Assembly: GCA_964458575.1 (NCBI GenBank) | Contig: CAYWMD010000033.1 | Span: 6,504-70,503 of the forward strand | Direction: 5' to 3' | Origin: CAYWMD01 sp964458575 | Lineage (GTDB): Bacteria > Verrucomicrobiota > Verrucomicrobiia > Limisphaerales > JADLHS01 | DNA: 64,000 nt | In this document: positions 7,803 to 15,525 of the stretch, in pieces | Position numbering within the stretch: position 1 is the stretch's first letter | Layout of the letters: each line of letters starts with the position of its first letter | Notes under the pieces: model-generated | Seen by the model: only the letters and a program-made list of their open reading frames with translations | The model's database searches: none | What the model was told of the DNA's origin: nothing | Program-made: the position numbers and the translations under genes

Positions 7803-9089
7803 ATGCCCACCTTCCAATACAAAGCGCTCGCAGCCGACGGCCAGATCGCCGAAGGGCAGATCGAAGCCGGTGGCCGTGCCGAGGCGTTTCGCCAGATGGA
7901 AAGCCAAAGCCTGCGGCTCATCAGCTTGAAGGAAGGCATCAACGGCGAAGCGAAAGCTGCCGCCAAGAAAAGCGTCGTTGCAGCCAACGGCCCCAGCGAA
8001 GCCGTCGCGGCGCCGGCCGAACCGGCGATGAAGCTCTCGCTGGGTTCGGGAAAAATCTCGGCGCGGGTGTTGGAGAATTTCACCCGGTTGCTTTCCAGCC
8101 TGCTGGCGGCCGGCGTGCCGTTGAGCCGCGCGCTCGTGATTTTGCAGAAGGAAGCCGCGAACCAGACGGCCAAGGCCAAGTGGAAGGAAGTTCACGATCT
8201 CGTCGTGGACGGCATGTCGCTGGCCGATGCGATGGCCAAATCGCCGGATACTTTTCCGAAAGTCTATACCGCGATGGTCGAGGCCGGCGAAACGGGCGGA
8301 TTTCTCGATGTCGTGCTTTCCCAGATTGCCGACTTTCAGGCGCGTGAGAAGGAAATGCGCGGCAAGGTGATGACCGCGTTGCTGTATCCCTGCATCCTGC
8401 TGGTGCTCGCGCTCGGGGTGCTGATTTTTCTGCTGACGTTTTTCATTCCCAAATTCCAGACGCTCTTCACGGGCTTTGGCGCGAAACTGCCGCTGCTGAC
8501 GCAGATCATCGTCGGCGCCAGTGAAGTCGTCCGCTCCTACGGTTTGCTCGTGGCGGTGGTCGTCGTGGTGGGAATCTTCCTGGCGCGGGCCTGGATCGTT
8601 TCACCCGCGGGCCGCCGCGCCTGGGAGGGATTGATCCTTCGCGTGCCGGTGATCGGCAACCTGGTGGCACAATTCGCCATGTCCCGCTTCTGCCGGATGC
8701 TCGGCACGTTGCTGGGAGCCGGCGTGCCGCTGATCAACGCGCTCAACGTCGCCCGCCGTTCCATCGGCAATCAAATTCTTGTGGACGCCGTCGGAAACTC
8801 GATTGATCTCGTGAAAGAGGGCAAAGCGCTGGGCTTGAGCCTGGCTGAATGCCGCGCCTTGTTCCCGGGCTCGGTGCTGGAAATGATTTCCGTGGCGGAG
8901 GAAAGCGGCAAGCTCGACGCCGAACTGGTGCGGCTGGCCAATGTCACCGAAGGCGACCTGGATCGCCAGCTCAAGACGGCCGTGGCGCTCGCGGAACCGC
9001 TGATGTTGTTCTTCATCGCCTCGTTCATCGGCACGATTTTCATCGGCATGGTCATTCCGATTTTCACTTTGCAGGACTACATCAAATAA
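7803..9089 (+). CDS. gspF: Type II secretion inner-membrane platform protein GspF
   Basis: 428 residues from ATG 7803 (MPTFQYKALAADGQIAEGQI, the usual GspF opening). Longer readings upstream only translate the repeat at 7698-7790. It has two GspF/T2SSF domains (about residues 90-215 and 295-420), each with 'LSSLLAAGVPLSRAL' or 'LGTLLGAGVPLINAL', and three TM helices (about 190-220, 240-265, 395-420). A ~50-residue Ala/Lys-rich insert lies near the N-terminus (about 45-80). It anchors GspE and the pseudopilus base. Confidence 0.93.
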   Translation: MPTFQYKALAADGQIAEGQIEAGGRAEAFRQMESQSLRLISLKEGINGEAKAAAKKSVVAANGPSEAVAAPAEPAMKLSLGSGKISARVLENFTRLLSSLLAAGVPLSRALVILQKEAANQTAKAKWKEVHDLVVDGMSLADAMAKSPDTFPKVYTAMVEAGETGGFLDVVLSQIADFQAREKEMRGKVMTALLYPCILLVLALGVLIFLLTFFIPKFQTLFTGFGAKLPLLTQIIVGASEVVRSYGLLVAVVVVVGIFLARAWIVSPAGRRAWEGLILRVPVIGNLVAQFAMSRFCRMLGTLLGAGVPLINALNVARRSIGNQILVDAVGNSIDLVKEGKALGLSLAECRALFPGSVLEMISVAEESGKLDAELVRLANVTEGDLDRQLKTAVALAEPLMLFFIASFIGTIFIGMVIPIFTLQDYIK

Positions 9090-9111
9090 ACCGACCAGCA
9101 CATTCGACAAC

Positions 9112-9570
9112 ATGAGAATTCAAATCCGAAATCTGAAATCCGAAACCCGAAATCGTCGCCGTGCGTTCACTCTCATCGAGCTGCTGCTCGTGCTGGTGAT
9201 CCTCGGCATTCTCGCGGCCATCGTCGTGCCGAAGTTTGCGAACCGTGGCGAGCAGGCCCGGCAGACCGCCGCCAAGACGCAGATCGGCGCGTTCTCCACA
9301 GCGCTCAGCGCGTTCGAGGTGGACAACGGCTATTATCCGCGCGGCAAGGACGGGTTGAACGCCTTGCTCGTGAAGCCGAACGACGCCAACAACTGGCGCG
9401 GACCGTATCTCGAAGAAAAGGGCGGCATCCCGAACGATCCCTGGGGCCGACCCTACCTTTACGAGTGCCCGGGCAAACACAACACCAGCGGTTATGACAT
9501 TTCGTCCGCCGGTTTCGACGGCAAGGAAGGTAGCGAAGACGACATCACCAACTGGCAGCAAGGGAAGTGA
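9112..9570 (+). CDS. gspG: Major pseudopilin GspG
   Basis: 152 residues. The prepilin motif is RRRA|FTLIELLLV with Glu at +5, followed by a TM helix and the GspG signature 'DNGYYPRGKDGLNALLVKP...NNWRGPYL...IPNDPWGRPYLY', including the C-terminal calcium-loop region. The 18-residue leader (MRIQIRNLKSETRNRRRA) is encoded by an AAATCYGAAAYC-type repeat, not by ordinary coding sequence. It forms the pseudopilus shaft after processing by a prepilin peptidase, which is not encoded in this window. A 7-codon frame (9573-9596, MKFTAMI) links its stop to the gspH start through TGATG. Confidence 0.93.
   Translation: MRIQIRNLKSETRNRRRAFTLIELLLVLVILGILAAIVVPKFANRGEQARQTAAKTQIGAFSTALSAFEVDNGYYPRGKDGLNALLVKPNDANNWRGPYLEEKGGIPNDPWGRPYLYECPGKHNTSGYDISSAGFDGKEGSEDDITNWQQGK
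9118..9156. repeat. Short tandem AAATCYGAAA repeat, family D, in the gspG leader
   Basis: ATTCAAATCCGAAATCTGAAATCCGAAACCCGAAATC: four near-identical 9-10 bp units. They code for residues 3-15 of the GspG leader, upstream of the cleavage motif. Confidence 0.65.
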
Positions 9571-9595
9571 CGATGAAGTTTACTGCGATGATTTG

Positions 9596-10327
9596 ATGAA
9601 GCTGAAGCCAAACAGACTGTTAACGCTCACCCTCACCCCGGCCCTCTCCCCCGGGGAGAGGGAGAATCGTTCGCCGTCTCGTTGTGCAACTGAGCACGGC
9701 GGCCGTTCCAAAGACTCACGAGCAAGTCAGAGTGTTCGCTTGCTGTTCCCTCTCCCCGGGGGAGAGGGTCAGGGTGAGGGCGGTTCGATTGCGCGGGTTC
9801 ACGCCTTCACGCTCATTGAACTCATCCTCGTCATGGCGTTGCTCGCCATTGTCCTCGCCATTTCCGCGCCGTCCTTGTCGCGTTTTTTTCACAGTCGCGG
9901 TCTGGACAACGAAGCGCAGCGGTTCATGGCGTTGACTCGCGCCGCCCAGAGTCGCGCGATTTCCGAAGGCGTGCCGATGGTGGTCTGGTTCGACACCAAA
10001 CAGCGCGCTTACGGTTTGAACGCGGACAAATCCTTCGTAGAACAGGACGCGAAGGCGCAGATGTTCAACCTGGAAGACACGGTGGAAGTCGAGGCACGGT
10101 ATTCCGCCGAGGCAAACGCTGCGGCGAAGGCCAGCCAGTTCAAAAACGAGCGCCTTGACTCCGCGAGCCTGTACACACTGCGATTCAATCCCGACGGCTT
10201 CATCAGCCCGGGCAGTCCGGAGATGGTCGTGTTTCGACAAAAAGACAATGGCGAGTTGTGGGTCGTGCAGAGTCGCAACCGTTTGCACTATGAGATTCAA
10301 CCCGGCAATCAAATCGCGAGCCGCTGA
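9596..10327 (+). CDS. gspH: Minor pseudopilin GspH with repeat-encoded 70-residue leader
   Basis: 243 residues from ATG 9596, which overlaps the stop of the preceding 7-codon frame. Residues 1-70 are almost wholly translation of a family A repeat pair ('LTLTPALSPGERENR' ... 'LLFPLPGGEGQGEGG'). Then comes the prepilin motif HA|FTLIELILVMALLAIVL, and the GspH body with 'SRFFHSRGLDNEAQRFMALTRAAQSRAISEGVPMVVWFD'. Ordinary class III leaders are 6-25 residues. Its 3' end overlaps gspI by 38 bp. It is expected to lie near the pseudopilus tip region. Confidence 0.85.
   Translation: MKLKPNRLLTLTLTPALSPGERENRSPSRCATEHGGRSKDSRASQSVRLLFPLPGGEGQGEGGSIARVHAFTLIELILVMALLAIVLAISAPSLSRFFHSRGLDNEAQRFMALTRAAQSRAISEGVPMVVWFDTKQRAYGLNADKSFVEQDAKAQMFNLEDTVEVEARYSAEANAAAKASQFKNERLDSASLYTLRFNPDGFISPGSPEMVVFRQKDNGELWVVQSRNRLHYEIQPGNQIASR
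9625..9781. repeat. Family A repeat pair inside the gspH leader
   Basis: The left element CTCACCCTCACCCCGGCCCT... (9625-9662, hairpin CCCTCTCCC/GGGAGAGGG) and the right element CCCTCTCCCCGGGGGAGAGGG...CAGGGTGAGGG (9748-9781) are inverted around an ~85-bp spacer. The whole pair is open in the gspH frame. Confidence 0.85.
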
Positions 10328-10778
10328 GCGTGGCGCAGGTTCTGAAACCTGCGACACAGCAGACTTGGAAGTCTGCGCTACGCGGCAAGTGGTTCGCTCG
10401 CGGTTCGCGCAACGCAGCGAGGCCGGCTTCACGCTGGCGGAAGTGCTCGCCGCCTTGCTGTTCATGGCCATCGTGATTCCGGTGGCCGTGCAGGGACTGC
10501 ACATCGCGAGCCGCGCCGGTTCAGTGGCGGAACGAAAGGCCGTTGCGGCACGGCTGGCGGACAGCAAGTTGAACGAATTGATTGTGTCCGGCCAGTGGCA
10601 ATCGGCCGCGCAGAAAGGCACGATTCAGGAAGGCTGGCAAAGTTACTCCTGGACGCTGGAGTCCGAGCCGTGGGCCGAAGATGGCGCGATGCGGTTGGTG
10701 ACCGTGCATGTGACTGTTCCGGTGAAAGGTCAGGATTACGACGTGGCCGTCAGCACGCTGGTGGATGCGAGCCAATGA
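10290..10778 (+). CDS. gspI: Minor pseudopilin GspI with repeat-encoded 46-residue leader
   Basis: 162 residues from ATG 10290, inside the end of gspH. The leader (residues 1-46) contains a translated repeat (10331-10384) and ends in EAG|FTLAEVLAALLFMAIVIPV, a normal G|F cleavage site with Glu at +5. The body carries 'AARLADSKLNELIVSGQW' typical of GspI. The stop overlaps the gspJ start (ATGA at 10775). GspI, J and K form the pseudopilus tip complex in characterised systems. Confidence 0.87.
   Translation: MRFNPAIKSRAAERGAGSETCDTADLEVCATRQVVRSRFAQRSEAGFTLAEVLAALLFMAIVIPVAVQGLHIASRAGSVAERKAVAARLADSKLNELIVSGQWQSAAQKGTIQEGWQSYSWTLESEPWAEDGAMRLVTVHVTVPVKGQDYDVAVSTLVDASQ
10331..10384. repeat. Double-hairpin repeat, family E, in the gspI leader
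   Basis: GGCGCAGGTTCTGAAACCTGCG followed by CAGACTTGGAAGTCTG and a flanking GCGCTACG. Two adjacent palindromes (CGCAGGTT/AACCTGCG and CAGACTT/AAGTCTG) are unrelated to family A. It is translated as about 18 residues of the GspI leader. Confidence 0.7.
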
Positions 10779-11725
10779 TGAACGCGGGAACATTACATTT
10801 TAAGACCATCGCCCTCACCCCTGACCCCTCTCCCATCCGATGGGAGAGGGGAACAGCAGGCGAACGACTTCGTGTTTTCGGGCGCGCTTGCGGCTATGGA
10901 CGCGTTTCGTTTTTTTCAACCACCGTCCGGCGATTCTCCCTCTCCCATCGGATGGGAGAGGTCCGGGGTGAGGGTGAATCAGTAATCTGTCTGCCTGCCC
11001 GAACACATGCTTTCACCCTGCTCGAACTGCTCCTCGCGATTCTGGTCTTCGCCATCGTGCTCGGTGCGATTCATGTCGTATTCTTCAGCGCGCTCAAGCT
11101 GCGCAACCGGACGTCGGCAACCATCGAGCGTTCGCTGCCGTTGCAACAGGCGCTCGGCATTATCAAGCGCGACCTGGCCAATCTCGCCCCGCCCGGCGGC
11201 ACTTTTTCCGTCGCCCTGCAAAGCACGCCGACGGTTTCGCCCACGGCGGGCGGAAGCACGAACAGCACGGGTGCCAGCAACCTGTCCGATTCGCAGGATC
11301 GCGGCAACGGCCCGCAGTTTTACACCGCCGTCGCCGTCGTGGATGACAACGCGCCGTGGGGCGAAATCGAGCGCGTTTCGTATTACCTCGCGCAACCCAC
11401 GAACAACACGCCCGGCATGGATCTTCACCGCTCGGTCACGCGCAATCTCTTGCCGGTGATGCAGAGCGATGCGGAAGATCAATTCCTGATGAGCGGCGTG
11501 GACAGCATCAAGTTCGAGTATTACGACGGCAACGACTGGCAGGACACGTGGGATTCGACGCAGACAGATTCGGCGACGGGGCTGGCGAACAATCTGCCGA
11601 GCGCCATCAAGGTCGAGTTGCAATTGCACCCGGAGAGCAACGTCAACGGCGTGCCCGCGCCCGTAGAATTCGTCGTGCCACTCATGGTCATGGCGCGAAC
11701 CAACACTACTGCGACGATCGAATGA
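10775..11725 (+). CDS. gspJ: Minor pseudopilin GspJ with repeat-encoded 79-residue leader
   Basis: 316 residues from the ATG in the ATGA overlap with gspI. Residues ~12-70 translate a family A repeat pair ('LTPDPSPIRWERG' ... 'RRFSLSHRMGEVRGEGES'). The prepilin motif is RTHA|FTLLELLLAILVFAIVLGA. The body has 'ALGIIKRDLANLAPPGG' and C-terminal beta structure ending in 'VPLMVMARTNTT', consistent with GspJ. The stop overlaps the gspK start by ATGA (11722). Membrane-embedded before assembly, it is part of the tip complex. Confidence 0.87.
   Translation: MMNAGTLHFKTIALTPDPSPIRWERGTAGERLRVFGRACGYGRVSFFSTTVRRFSLSHRMGEVRGEGESVICLPARTHAFTLLELLLAILVFAIVLGAIHVVFFSALKLRNRTSATIERSLPLQQALGIIKRDLANLAPPGGTFSVALQSTPTVSPTAGGSTNSTGASNLSDSQDRGNGPQFYTAVAVVDDNAPWGEIERVSYYLAQPTNNTPGMDLHRSVTRNLLPVMQSDAEDQFLMSGVDSIKFEYYDGNDWQDTWDSTQTDSATGLANNLPSAIKVELQLHPESNVNGVPAPVEFVVPLMVMARTNTTATIE
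10811..10976. repeat. Family A repeat pair inside the gspJ leader
   Basis: The left hairpin has CCTCTCCCATCCGATGGGAG (about 10826-10849), and the right hairpin CCCTCTCCCATCGGATGGGAGAGG is followed by GGGGTGAGGG (10939-10973). Inverted, spacer ~85 bp, no in-frame stop in the gspJ frame. Confidence 0.85.
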
Positions 11726-13290
11726 AATTGCGCATGGACAACGAGAGGATTGCCGCCGGCAGTTTTTGTCGGACGGTTCTCCCTCACCCTGACCCTCTCC
11801 CGCTGGGAGAGGGAACAGTGCTTGTCCGTCTCTGGTGGCACGAAGATTTTTCTCCAAGCTCTGTCGCTCGAAATTCCAAGCGCCGGACGACGATTCCCCC
11901 TCTCCCAGCGGGAGAGGGCCGGGGTGAGGGAGAAGGGTGCGCAGTTCAAAACGCCCGCCCCCGTTCCCGCTCCCAAGACGGCTCGTTGCTCATCATTGTC
12001 CTGTGGATCGCGTTCGGATTGGTGGCGCTGACGCTTTACTTCGCCCACTCGATGAGCCTTGAGCTGCACGCGGCGGACAATCGCGTCGCCGCCATCGAGT
12101 CCAACCAGGCCATTGACGGCGCGGCGCGTTACCTGAGCAACATTCTGGCGACGGTCGCGTATCCGGGGGAGATGCCCGGTCCGGCGGAATTTGCCTGTGA
12201 AGCCGTGCCGGTCGGCGACGCGACGTTCTGGTTGATTGGCCGCAGCACGAACGATTGGGAAATCAACCTGACCAAACCCGCGTTCGGATTGGTGGACGAG
12301 GCGTCGAAAATTAATCTCAACGCCCCGTGGCTAACCGCAACGATGATCGAATATCTGCCCGGCATGACGCCGCAGATCGCTGCGGCGATCATGGATTGGC
12401 GCGACGCGAACAGCGACGTTTCGGACAACGGCGCTGAGGATGAATCCTACAGCCGGCTCACGCAGCCCTACAAAACCAAGAATGCACCGTTTGAATCCGT
12501 GGAGGAGCTGCGCCTCGTCGCCGGCATGACGGCGGAGATTCTCTACGGCGAGGACGCGAATCTCAACGGGGTGCTTGATGCGAATGAAAATGATGCGGAC
12601 GATGCCGCGCCCTACGACAATCGCGATGGCCGGCTCGATCCGGGGCTGATGGAATATTTCACGGTTTACAGCCGCGAGCCGGCGGTGGGCACGAACATCA
12701 ATTCGCAGGCGGAGATCCAGACCTTGCTCGAAAACACGCTCGGTCAATCGCGCGCCAACGAAATTCGCCGCCAGCTTTTCCCCGCCGGCCCGCCCCGCCC
12801 CATGACCAGTCTGCTTGAGTTTTATTTACGCGGCGGCTTCTCGGAGGACGAGTTCGCATTAATCGCCAATGATCTGACGGCGGCGACGAACGGTTTCGCG
12901 GAGGGCTTGGTGAACGTAAACACCGCGAGCCAGCCCGTTCTGGAATGTATTCCCGGCATCGGGACGGATTACGCGGCACAGTTGATTTCCTATCGCGAAG
13001 CCAATCCATCCAAGCTGGCCAGCGTGGCCTGGGTGGCCGACGCGATGGGCAGCGATACGAACGCGGTCACCGCCGGGCAATACATCACGACGCGCAGCTA
13101 TCAATACTCGGCGGACATGGCGGCCGTGGGCCATCACAATCGCGGCTATCAACGCGTGCGGTTTGTTTTCGATACCAGCGAAGACGCGCCGCGCATCATC
13201 CGCCGCCAGGATTTGACGCATCTGGGTTGGGCGCTGGGCAAGGATACGCGAACGGAACTGCTGGCTGCGGCAGGGAGGGAGGCCAGATGA
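11722..13290 (+). CDS. gspK: Minor pseudopilin GspK with repeat-encoded 87-residue leader
   Basis: 522 residues. The start is the ATGA overlap with gspJ. Residues ~19-72 translate a family A repeat pair, in a different frame from the gspH/gspJ copies ('LPHPDPLPLGEG' ... 'PLPAGEGRGEGEG'). The cleavage motif SQDG|SLLIIVLWIAFGLVAL lacks Glu+5, as is usual for GspK. The large body has 'VDEASKINLNAP', a 'LPGMTPQIAAAIMDWRDAN' helix-hairpin-helix-like segment, 'FESVEELRLVAGMT' and 'VNVNTASQPVLECIPGI'. It caps the pseudopilus. The stop is overlapped by the ATG of an 84-codon linker frame. Confidence 0.9.
   Translation: MKLRMDNERIAAGSFCRTVLPHPDPLPLGEGTVLVRLWWHEDFSPSSVARNSKRRTTIPPLPAGEGRGEGEGCAVQNARPRSRSQDGSLLIIVLWIAFGLVALTLYFAHSMSLELHAADNRVAAIESNQAIDGAARYLSNILATVAYPGEMPGPAEFACEAVPVGDATFWLIGRSTNDWEINLTKPAFGLVDEASKINLNAPWLTATMIEYLPGMTPQIAAAIMDWRDANSDVSDNGAEDESYSRLTQPYKTKNAPFESVEELRLVAGMTAEILYGEDANLNGVLDANENDADDAAPYDNRDGRLDPGLMEYFTVYSREPAVGTNINSQAEIQTLLENTLGQSRANEIRRQLFPAGPPRPMTSLLEFYLRGGFSEDEFALIANDLTAATNGFAEGLVNVNTASQPVLECIPGIGTDYAAQLISYREANPSKLASVAWVADAMGSDTNAVTAGQYITTRSYQYSADMAAVGHHNRGYQRVRFVFDTSEDAPRIIRRQDLTHLGWALGKDTRTELLAAAGREAR
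11780..11931. repeat. Family A repeat pair inside the gspK leader
   Basis: CCCTCACCCTGACCCTCTCC then CGCTGGGAGAGGG (11780-11812), and CCCTCTCCCAGCGGGAGAGG followed by GCCGGGGTGAGGGAG (11898-11932), inverted around ~85 bp. Open in the gspK frame. Confidence 0.85.
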
Positions 13291-13541
13291 ACACGAACAC
13301 CAGAATCGAATTCAAACGATGGCAGATTCTGCCGCCGCTCTCCCTCACCCCGGCCCTCTCCCGCCGGGAGAGGGAGAATCGTGTTCAGTCTCCCGACGAA
13401 ACGGAGCCCGGCGATAGCAGGATGATTCTTGAACAAACAAGGAACACCCGCCTGCTCTTCCCTCTCCCTCAGGGAGAGGGTCAGGGTGAGGGTGAGTTTC
13501 GCGCAAACGCTCCTACGAAAACAATTTCCCAACAACCATGA
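13287..13541 (+). CDS. 84-codon linker frame between gspK and gspL, made of repeat DNA
   Basis: The ATG lies in an ATGA overlap with the gspK stop, and the TGA lies in an ATGA overlap with the gspL start (13538). In between, the frame runs through a whole family A repeat pair ('LSLTPALSRRERENR' ... 'LLFPLPQGEGQGEGE'). No known T2SS gene is expected here. It most likely preserves translational coupling between gspK and gspL after repeat insertion, or is a remnant leader. Whether it yields a stable peptide is unknown. Confidence 0.45.
   Translation: MNTNTRIEFKRWQILPPLSLTPALSRRERENRVQSPDETEPGDSRMILEQTRNTRLLFPLPQGEGQGEGEFRANAPTKTISQQP
13340..13495. repeat. Family A repeat pair between gspK and gspL
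   Basis: CCCTCACCCCGGCCCTCTCC then CGCCGGGAGAGGG (13342-13374), and CCCTCTCCCTCAGGGAGAGG followed by GTCAGGGTGAGGG (13460-13492). Same pair geometry as in gspH, gspJ and gspK. Confidence 0.85.
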
Positions 13542-14986
13542 TTGACCTGAAACAACTGGACAAGCTGTTCCAACGGCAACCCGGCAGTTCGCTGCTCGGC
13601 CTGTCGTTCGACGGCAGCCGCCTCGAAGGCGTGTGGGTTCGCCGGACCAACGGTTCGGTGCAGATCAAGAAAGCGTTCGTCGCGTCGCTCTCCCTCGATC
13701 CGCTCACCGCCGAAGTCGAGCTGGCGGGTCGCGAAATCCGCAAGCAGCTCGACGCCGAACAGATTCGCGAGCGCTGGTGCGCGGTGTGCCTGCCGTTGAG
13801 CTGGGCGCTCACGCTCACGGTCAAGCTGCCGGAGATTCCCGAGGAAGATGTTCCCGATTTCCTGCAAATCGAAGCCGAGCGGGGCTTTCCCTACGGGCCG
13901 GATGAGTTGCTGCTGGCTCATTCGCGTTTCAACGCGGGCCGCGCGGAAAAGTTTGCGACGCTGGTGGGTGTTCCGCGTGAACACGTCACGCGATTGGAAG
14001 CGGTGTTGCGCGCGGCGCAATTGCGACCCGTCACATTTTCCATCGGCTTGACCGCGCTCCAACCAGCCGATGCGGCGGAGGAAGGCGCGCTGGCACTGCT
14101 GCCGGGCGAAACCAGCGTGGCGATGCAGATTGCGTCGGGTGGTGGCGTGGTGAACCTGCGCACGCTCGACGGCGCGTATGAACAGGTCGGCGCGGGCCGC
14201 GAATTGCAAACCGACCACATCGCGCGCGAACTCCGCATCACGCTCGGCCAGTTGCCGCACGAAGTCCGCGAGGCCATGAACCGCGTGCGGGTCCTTGGCC
14301 GCAACGAAGCCGCCACCGAACTGGTCGAGCAGTTGCGCGAGGCGGCGGCGGAGTGGGGATTGAAGGTTGAACACGTTCGTGATCACGCAGCCACCGAGTT
14401 CGACCTGCGGCTGCCCGCCGGCACGGCAATTTCCGGCGCGTTCAGCCTGGCGGTGCGACAACTGGCGGGCCGGGGCGGGATGGAGTTTCTCCCGCCGCGC
14501 ATCAGCCCGTTGACCCGGTTCGCGGAGAAGTATTCGTCCGGCAAACTGGCGTATGCCGGGATGGCTGCCGGCGCCGTGGCGTTGATCGTGTTGCTCGCGT
14601 TTTTTGTTCAACAAATTGTTTTGTGGCACTGGGAGGCGAAGTGGAAGGGCATGGAGAAGCCGGTGATTGAACTGTCGCAGATTCGCGACCAGATTCGCCG
14701 GTATCGTCCGTGGTTCGACCCGTCGGTCCGGACGTTGAGCATTTTGAAGCGGCTCACGGAGGCGTTCCCGCAGGATGGCGCGGTGTCGGCCAAGACCATC
14801 GAACTGCGCGAGCCGGCGCGGGTCACGTGCTCCGGCACGGCGCGCAATCGCGAGGCGCTCATCAAGGCGCTCGACCAGTTGCGCGCGGCGAAAGAGATTT
14901 CCGATGTGCATATCGAAATGACGCGCGGCAACACGCCGCTGGAATTCACGTTTAACTTCCAATGGGGAGGCCCGGGCGGATCATGA
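13538..14986 (+). CDS. gspL: Type II secretion assembly protein GspL (PilM-like actin fold)
   Basis: 482 residues. An N-terminal actin-like/PilM cytoplasmic domain (about 15-310) begins with 'LLGLSFDGSRLEGVWV' and has 'IPEEDVPDFLQIEAERGFPY'. A single TM helix lies at about 343-367, followed by a short periplasmic alpha/beta domain with 'REPARVTCSGTARNREALIKAL'. In known T2SS, GspL recruits GspE to the inner membrane and pairs with GspM. ATGA overlaps occur at both ends (linker frame upstream, gspM downstream). Confidence 0.85.
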   Translation: MIDLKQLDKLFQRQPGSSLLGLSFDGSRLEGVWVRRTNGSVQIKKAFVASLSLDPLTAEVELAGREIRKQLDAEQIRERWCAVCLPLSWALTLTVKLPEIPEEDVPDFLQIEAERGFPYGPDELLLAHSRFNAGRAEKFATLVGVPREHVTRLEAVLRAAQLRPVTFSIGLTALQPADAAEEGALALLPGETSVAMQIASGGGVVNLRTLDGAYEQVGAGRELQTDHIARELRITLGQLPHEVREAMNRVRVLGRNEAATELVEQLREAAAEWGLKVEHVRDHAATEFDLRLPAGTAISGAFSLAVRQLAGRGGMEFLPPRISPLTRFAEKYSSGKLAYAGMAAGAVALIVLLAFFVQQIVLWHWEAKWKGMEKPVIELSQIRDQIRRYRPWFDPSVRTLSILKRLTEAFPQDGAVSAKTIELREPARVTCSGTARNREALIKALDQLRAAKEISDVHIEMTRGNTPLEFTFNFQWGGPGGS

Positions 14987-15525
14987 ACCTGAACAAACGC
15001 CAACAACTCCTGGCCATCCTCGCCATCGTGGCGGTGGGATTTTTCATCGCCGACAAACTGGTGTTCACGCCGCTGACCAACAGTTGGAAGGCGCGGGCGG
15101 AGCGCATTGCGAAATTGAAGAAGGACGTGCATGACGGCGACGAAACGTTGAAGCGCGAACGGGCGTTGCGCGAGCAGTGGACGACGATGAGCACGAACAC
15201 GCTGCCCGTCTCGAAACCGGAGGCGGAAAGCCGGATGCTCAAGGCGTTTGAACGCTGGTCGCAGGCCGGGGGCGTGTCGGTGAGTTCCATCCGGCCGCAA
15301 TGGAAGGAAGCCGAGGACGATTACAAAACCCTGGAGTGCCGGGCGGACGTGGCGGGTAGTTTGTCCGCCATCTCGCGTTTCCTGTTTCAAATCGAACGCG
15401 ATCCCATGGGCGTGAAGGTGGACTCGATGGAGATGACTGCCCGCGACAACAACGGTTCGCAATTGGCGCTGGTCCTGCAGGTCAGCGGTTTGCTTTTGAA
15501 CCCGCCAAAACAAACCCGCAAATGA
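14983..15525 (+). CDS. gspM: Type II secretion protein GspM-like
   Basis: 180 residues from the ATG overlapping the gspL stop. One N-terminal TM helix (about 8-27), then a coiled stretch, then a ferredoxin-like periplasmic half ('KTLECRADVAGSLSAISRFLFQIERDPMGVKVDSMEM'). Position between gspL and a GspC-like gene, architecture and size fit GspM/PilO-type proteins; sequence identity in this family is always low. The stop overlaps the next start (ATGA at 15522). Confidence 0.75.
   Translation: MNLNKRQQLLAILAIVAVGFFIADKLVFTPLTNSWKARAERIAKLKKDVHDGDETLKRERALREQWTTMSTNTLPVSKPEAESRMLKAFERWSQAGGVSVSSIRPQWKEAEDDYKTLECRADVAGSLSAISRFLFQIERDPMGVKVDSMEMTARDNNGSQLALVLQVSGLLLNPPKQTRK

Noticed and set aside
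9625..13495. CRISPR-like look of regularly recurring GC-rich palindromes
   Set aside because: Copies are hundreds of bases apart, come as inverted pairs, vary in sequence, and have no uniform repeat-spacer units or cas genes.
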